From Phycisphaerae bacterium (lineage in GTDB: Bacteria; Planctomycetota; Phycisphaerae; Phycisphaerales; SM1A02): a stretch of 36,598 bases of DNA. This document shows, piece after piece, positions 32,819-36,598 of this stretch. The stretch's first letter is position 1, and the number at the start of each line of letters is the position of its first letter. The position numbers and the translations under genes were made by a program. The stretch covers positions 1 to 36,598 of the forward strand of contig PAHO01000024.1 of assembly GCA_002705085.1 (NCBI GenBank), written 5' to 3'. Under the pieces are notes generated by a model. That model worked only from the letters and a program-made list of their open reading frames with translations, was not told the origin of the DNA and did not search any database.

Positions 32819-32822
32819 CGTT
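32817..32822 (+). promoter_or_regulatory. Candidate -10 box TACGTT of leaderless type (amidohydrolase side)
   Basis: TACGTT ends 5 bases before ATG 32828. The gap between the two divergent start codons is 21 bases, which leaves no room for Shine-Dalgarno leaders unless transcription starts inside the opposite gene. Confidence 0.55.
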
Positions 32823-32827
32823 CCATC

Positions 32828-34276
32828 ATGGATCAAAGTTGCGAACTTCACACCGATGTCCTCCTGAAGCCCTCTGGAGGGGAAGCAGGAGCGGTGTGTT
32901 GGCAAAACGGTGTCGTGACCGGACTGGAGTCCTCTCAGGGGAAATCAGTGCCCTGCATCGTGCCGGCCTTTGTGGATCCGCATGTTCATCTGATCCTCGG
33001 TGCACGCCAAACCCAACGTCCTGATTTTTCGAATTGCCGGTGCCGCGAAGATTTCTTGCAGTGTTTGGAAGTGGCTCATCGTGAACGCCCTGATGGGTGG
33101 TTGATCGGCGGAGGTTGGGATGCTGGTCGGCTTGGGTCCACTCCAGATCGATCATGGTTGGAAGGTGTCGGGGACCGTCCGTGTGTTCTGTGGAGTCGAG
33201 ACATCCACGTTGCGGTGGTGAACGATGCCGTGCTGTCTCAGCTGGATGTTTCGCCAATCGATGGTGGTTGTTTTCACCGAGACGACCGCGGGCAGCTGTC
33301 GGGTCGGTTGAAAGAGGCGGCCGCATGGCATCGATTGAACCCTCTTGTCCCAGAGCCGACTGCCTCAGAGGATCGTTTTTTTGTCGAGCAGACGGTTCCA
33401 CAACTGCACGCTCGGGGCATTCTTGGGGTTGGGGCCATGGAATATTTTCGTCACGTCGAATCCGTTTTGGCCCCCCATGTTGAAGGGATTGATCTTTCGA
33501 TCACTTTGCTGGATCGCTCTGAAGAACTGAACATTCACTCGTTGCGGAGCGCACTTGCGAAGCATGCCAATCTGGTGTTGTCGGGGATGAAATCATTCGC
33601 AGATGGCACCTTGGGCGCTCGTACGGCCTGGATGCACACTCCATGGACCGATGGGTCACCTCAAGGTTGGCCGCTTGACCATGCTGCCGAAGGCACCCTC
33701 TCGTCTTGGGCCTGCAGCGTGCGGGACGAGGGACTTGATCCAGCCGTCCATGCCATCGGGAGTGCGGCCGTTGATGCGGTCTTGACTGCTTTTGAATCAG
33801 CCGGGATCGAATCCGGCCGAGTGGAACACGCTCAATTTGTCCGCGATGATGATCTTCATCGATTCAAAGGGCATTGGTGCTCGATGCAGCCAGCCCACCA
33901 AGTGGATGATGTCCGTGAGATCGCGACCTGTGCTGATCCGAGACTTGCTTTTCGGTACCGTTCCTTGGCCGAAGCTGGTGGTCGACTTGCGTTTTCCAGC
34001 GATTGGCCCGTGGTCGAAGCTGATCCCCTTCGGGCCATGCTCGAATCGGTTTGTCCCGATCACTCCGAATCCATCGATGTGATCAGTTCACTCGAGGCCG
34101 TCACAACTTCAGCCGCCCGCATGGTTCGGCTTCCGGATCCAACTCTACGGATCGGGGGGCCAGCTTCGTTTGTGGTGTTGGATGAAGACCCGCGGGAAGC
34201 CCTGCCCAGAGGTCGGGTCCCAGAAATTTTGGCCACCGTACGACAAGGGCAAGTGGTCTATGGTGATCTGCCATGA
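32828..34276 (+). CDS. Amidohydrolase family 3 protein (YtcJ-like)
   Basis: A 482-residue metal-dependent amidohydrolase. FVDPHVHL holds the metal-binding HxH, GMKSFADGTLGARTA is the YtcJ/AtzF-like family signature, HAIGSAAVD and RVEHAQFV carry further histidine ligands, and SSDWPV the catalytic aspartate. Members hydrolyse varied amides, so the substrate is unknown. ATG 32828 is preferred over 32795: it removes an 11-residue extension that would overlap the divergent lipoprotein gene. TACGTT lies 5 bases upstream and no Shine-Dalgarno site. It starts an operon with pncC, folK and the thioredoxin-fold gene. Confidence 0.85.
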   Translation: MDQSCELHTDVLLKPSGGEAGAVCWQNGVVTGLESSQGKSVPCIVPAFVDPHVHLILGARQTQRPDFSNCRCREDFLQCLEVAHRERPDGWLIGGGWDAGRLGSTPDRSWLEGVGDRPCVLWSRDIHVAVVNDAVLSQLDVSPIDGGCFHRDDRGQLSGRLKEAAAWHRLNPLVPEPTASEDRFFVEQTVPQLHARGILGVGAMEYFRHVESVLAPHVEGIDLSITLLDRSEELNIHSLRSALAKHANLVLSGMKSFADGTLGARTAWMHTPWTDGSPQGWPLDHAAEGTLSSWACSVRDEGLDPAVHAIGSAAVDAVLTAFESAGIESGRVEHAQFVRDDDLHRFKGHWCSMQPAHQVDDVREIATCADPRLAFRYRSLAEAGGRLAFSSDWPVVEADPLRAMLESVCPDHSESIDVISSLEAVTTSAARMVRLPDPTLRIGGPASFVVLDEDPREALPRGRVPEILATVRQGQVVYGDLP

Positions 34277-34746
34277 GTTCGAAGGTTGAAATGCTGCGTG
34301 ATGCTCTGGTGAACCAGACTTGGACCATATCGACAGCAGAGTCTTGTACGGGAGGTTTGTGCGCTGCTGCCTTGGTGGATCTTCCCGGATCAAGTGGCTG
34401 GTACTCAGGAAGTGTTGTTGCGTACGCAAACGCCATCAAACAATCGGTCTTGCAAGTTCCAGAACATGTCCTCCATGAACACGGCGCGGTGAGCGAGCCC
34501 GTGGCTGTGGCGATGGCTCAGGGGGTTCGATCATTGTGTTCCAGTTCCGTGGCCTGTTCGACCACGGGGATTGCTGGTCCCCATGGCGGTACGCCGGAAA
34601 AACCGGTGGGCTTGGTCTGGATTGGTGTCGCAACTCCGAACGGAGTTGGGGCGCGTCGATATCACTTTTCTGGGGACCGGTCGGCCATTCGAGCACAGAC
34701 TGTTGAAGCATGCTTCGAATTTCTCCTGGAGCGGATCGGGTCGTGA
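34273..34746 (+). CDS. pncC: Nicotinamide-nucleotide amidase (CinA C-terminal type)
   Basis: A 157-residue stand-alone CinA C-terminal domain. TISTAESCTGGLCAAALVDLPGSSGWYSG is visible in parts (the SESCTGG region is the active-site loop with the catalytic Ser), and STTGIAGPHGGTPEKPVGLVWIG is the second motif. PncC turns nicotinamide mononucleotide into nicotinate mononucleotide in NAD recycling. The ATG overlaps the amidohydrolase stop and its own stop overlaps the folK start, so the genes are coupled. The N-terminal COG1058 domain of full CinA is absent. Confidence 0.92.
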   Translation: MSSKVEMLRDALVNQTWTISTAESCTGGLCAAALVDLPGSSGWYSGSVVAYANAIKQSVLQVPEHVLHEHGAVSEPVAVAMAQGVRSLCSSSVACSTTGIAGPHGGTPEKPVGLVWIGVATPNGVGARRYHFSGDRSAIRAQTVEACFEFLLERIGS

Positions 34747-35246
34747 ATCAAGTTCTTGTTGCGTTTGGTGCAAACCTTGGTCACCCAGTGGCAACCTTCC
34801 GATCAGCCTTAGACGTGTTGGTGAATGATGGGGTGCTTACCAACGTCAATTGCAGTCCGATTTTCTCTACTCGACCCGTGGGCGGTCCCACTGGTCAGCC
34901 CGATTTCGGCAACGCGGTTGTTGCGGCTGCGACAACTTGCGGTCCGCGTGAATTGATGATCCGGCTGCTCGAAGTTGAACGAAGCTTTGGACGCGATCGA
35001 GATCGCGAAGTTCGCTGGGGGCCAAGGCATTTGGATCTGGATCTCATTGCTTTTGCGGACCTCCGATACGTGGTTCCAGGTCTGGAATTGCCCCATCCTC
35101 GGGCTCGAGAACGCGCTTTTGTGCTTGGACCAGCCCGGGCACTGCCTTTGGAGGAGATTCCTTTGTCGATTCGAGAAATCGTTCGATCCTTCCCCACACA
35201 ATGGCCGAAAGAACAACATAGTCAGGAGGTCTTTCTGTGTTCCTAG
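34743..35246 (+). CDS. folK: HPPK: 6-hydroxymethyl-7,8-dihydropterin pyrophosphokinase
   Basis: A 167-residue HPPK. VLVAFGANLGHP, the conserved FSTRPVGGPTGQPDFGNAVV region (cited in part) and RWGPRHLDLDLIAF with the DLD metal ligands are all family motifs. It transfers pyrophosphate from ATP to the pterin in folate synthesis. The GTG start overlaps the pncC stop (GTGA). The 3-prime end overlaps the next gene by 10 bases, including its start. Confidence 0.95.
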   Translation: MNQVLVAFGANLGHPVATFRSALDVLVNDGVLTNVNCSPIFSTRPVGGPTGQPDFGNAVVAAATTCGPRELMIRLLEVERSFGRDRDREVRWGPRHLDLDLIAFADLRYVVPGLELPHPRARERAFVLGPARALPLEEIPLSIREIVRSFPTQWPKEQHSQEVFLCS

Positions 35247-36457
35247 CCGCTTTACCCCTCGGTCTTTGCTTGTGTATGTCTCTAGATTCAGGCGTGGAAG
35301 ATGTGGGGTCGTCTGGAAATGCTGCAGAACCAACCATTGCCGTCTCGCTCCAGTTTGACCAAATTCGAGAAAACCTCCGGAAGCGTGAGACCTACACCCT
35401 TGAGTTGCAAGAGAGCGTTCAATTTCTCAATCTCGACCCCTCCGAAAGTCTCCAGTCTCTGCGCCGAGATCGTCTCAACTATGAATTGGTCACGCCAAAC
35501 AGTCGTGCGGTCCTTCTTGACGAAACCTTTGGATTTCTCAATTCAACGAAACCAGAGCGGTGTGTTTGGCGTCCGGCCCAAGGTTCCTTCTTTGATGAAA
35601 TTGGACGACTGAAAAGCGTTGTCGCCACATTTGTGGCTCTCGGCTCAGAGAAAAGCACTGAAGATGTTCTCTTGAAATGCGGTTTGGGTTTGGATAACAC
35701 CCTGAAGTTCGGGTCACCGTCCAAAGTCATCCACGAGGTGCATGGGACGCTTCATCGAGTCACGCTTGAAACTGCTCGGGGCCAAACCCATTGGGACTTC
35801 CATCCTGAATCTGGTCTGGTGATGCGTCTTTCGACGAACTACGCACCTCCCGATACTCCGGAATCGGTTCGAATCCGTCGTACCATTGATTGCACCTGGA
35901 CTTTTCCAGATGAACTGGATCCCCCCATCGCATTTGAGCCGAACGGGCGAACGAAGTTTCCCACAATCGAGAGCCTCTTCACTTGGGATTCTCCATTGTC
36001 GGGCCCCGGTTCTGCTGGAGGCATGCCTGGTGATTCTTTCCCAACCATCGAATTGAATTCGTTGGGGGGTCAGCCATGGACCTCTGCTTCCATCAGTGGT
36101 CAGGAGCATCTGTACCTGCTTTGGAACTCAACCAACCCACCCCAGCGATTGCTCATTCGTTCCTTACAAGGTCTTGGGAACAATCCAAAAGGGTGTGATT
36201 TCACCTGCATTAATGTGGCCGAGCCCGGATCCATTGATGCGGAGCGGTGGCAAAATGCATCAGAAAGCTTCAAATCTCTTCGGGTCTCCGGTGTTCGAAC
36301 GTTGTTCGATCCATCATCCAACCTCTACAGTGCTTTGGCCGTTGATGAGTTGCCATTGCTCCTTCATGTAGGTCAAGATGGCACCATCAAGACACGTTGG
36401 AGCGGAAAGCTCCATCGAGAGGTCGCGACCATTATGAATGCAGTTTTGGCAAACTGA
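35237..36457 (+). CDS. Secreted thioredoxin-fold protein without the CxxC motif
   Basis: A 406-residue exported protein. It starts with a hydrophobic stretch (FLAALPLGLCLCMSL) and the GTG has a full AGGAGG Shine-Dalgarno site 7 bases upstream. Residues about 35-235 look like a DUF2092-type lipoprotein-carrier-like fold. Residues about 260-400 follow the order of a TlpA/thioredoxin domain (GDSFPTIELNSLGGQPW, HLYLLWNST, ELPLLLHVGQDGTI), but NSTNPP stands where WCxxC is expected, so no redox cysteine pair remains. This makes it structural or a binding module rather than a reductase. It is the last gene of the operon. Start is supported by the ribosome site. Confidence 0.65.
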   Translation: MFLAALPLGLCLCMSLDSGVEDVGSSGNAAEPTIAVSLQFDQIRENLRKRETYTLELQESVQFLNLDPSESLQSLRRDRLNYELVTPNSRAVLLDETFGFLNSTKPERCVWRPAQGSFFDEIGRLKSVVATFVALGSEKSTEDVLLKCGLGLDNTLKFGSPSKVIHEVHGTLHRVTLETARGQTHWDFHPESGLVMRLSTNYAPPDTPESVRIRRTIDCTWTFPDELDPPIAFEPNGRTKFPTIESLFTWDSPLSGPGSAGGMPGDSFPTIELNSLGGQPWTSASISGQEHLYLLWNSTNPPQRLLIRSLQGLGNNPKGCDFTCINVAEPGSIDAERWQNASESFKSLRVSGVRTLFDPSSNLYSALAVDELPLLLHVGQDGTIKTRWSGKLHREVATIMNAVLAN

Positions 36458-36502
36458 ACCACTCGCGGAAAGCGGAACTGTTCGCTGCCGGGGCGTCGTT
36501 GC

Positions 36503-36527
36503 TGTCGACCCAGGATCTGGGGCCCAA
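36503..36527 (+). repeat. Direct repeat copy 1
   Basis: Twenty-five bases beginning TGTCGACCCAGGATCTGG and ending GGCCCAA, found again 72 bases later with one G fewer. It contains the inverted repeat CCCAG-GAT-CTGGG. It follows the stop codon of the preceding gene by 45 bases. Confidence 0.85.
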
Positions 36528-36529
36528 GG

Positions 36530-36559
36530 TCCGCATCAATCCAAACGAACTGATGCGGA
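36530..36559 (+). repeat. Hairpin between the two direct repeats
   Basis: TCCGCATCA (36530-36538) pairs perfectly with TGATGCGGA (36551-36559) around a 12-base loop. A purine-rich run (GAGAAGAGAGAGAG) follows, not a T-run, so it is not a terminator of the upstream gene. Confidence 0.7.
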
Positions 36560-36574
36560 GAGAAGAGAGAGAGT

Positions 36575-36598
36575 TGTCGACCCAGGATCTGGGCCCAA
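36575..36598 (+). repeat. Direct repeat copy 2 (at window edge)
   Basis: Twenty-four bases identical to copy 1 except for one missing G. The window ends here, so further copies cannot be excluded. The 72-base period is a multiple of three. Confidence 0.8.

Noticed and set aside
36503-36598. The two repeats as the beginning of a CRISPR array
   Set aside because: Only two copies, differing in length by one base, with a 47-base interval that contains its own hairpin and GA-run; no cas gene is near. Treated as an unclassified repeat instead.

Overview
The window looks like chromosomal DNA from a Gram-negative planctomycete, most likely of the Phycisphaerae type. The grounds are: a secreted protein ending in a PEP-CTERM-like sorting signal, a PA14/beta-propeller/ThuA secreted protein of the kind common in the PVC group, a DUF1573 protein, a TonB receptor and barrel proteins (outer membrane), and kdsA (Kdo for LPS). 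The taxonomic call is inference. No rRNA, tRNA, IS element, phage gene or CRISPR array was seen, and gene density is high (no gene-free stretch reaches 300 bases).

Layout. 1-2496 (minus): a translationally coupled operon of a divergent KamA-family radical SAM protein and both subunits of a 3-oxoacid CoA-transferase (scoB cut by the window edge). 2673-8060: a large secreted PA14/propeller/ThuA protein, a strong terminator, a beta-lactamase-fold lipoprotein and a DUF1295 membrane protein. 8143-15002: a manganese locus with mntR, an ABC importer (binding protein, ATPase, two permeases that both carry C-terminal MntR-like domains) and a coupled TonB-dependent receptor. 15017-19994: purT, a PEP-CTERM-type protein, two small DUF genes, a 2-hydroxyacid dehydrogenase and an outer-membrane barrel protein. 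20239-24100: superoxide dismutase, a DUF2617-like protein, a uracil-DNA-glycosylase-like protein coupled to dtd, and a MEMO-like protein. 24282-29318: a DUF1573-ankyrin fusion, an M32 carboxypeptidase, kdsA and a DUF1444 protein. 29359-31414: pabA/trpG-type amidotransferase, secreted esterase and an orphan gene. 31500-36457: a thioredoxin/lipoprotein pair divergent from an operon of amidohydrolase, pncC/cinA, folK and a degenerate thioredoxin-fold protein. The last 140 bases hold two copies of a 24-25 base repeat around a hairpin.

The most unusual signal is regulatory. Ten genes that head transcription units have a TANNNT hexamer ending 5 to 7 bases before the start codon, mostly without a usable Shine-Dalgarno sequence. 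This is the geometry of a -10 box that starts transcription at the start codon, i.e. leaderless mRNA. Other unit heads here have good Shine-Dalgarno sequences, so the genome appears to mix two initiation modes. The clearest case is 32804-32830, where two divergent genes begin 21 bases apart with two overlapping TANNNT boxes and no room for leaders.

The manganese locus is the best candidate for a distinctive system: one stand-alone MntR plus two MntR-like domains fused to the permeases, with a shared motif over the mntR and mntA start sites and an outer-membrane receptor as the last gene.
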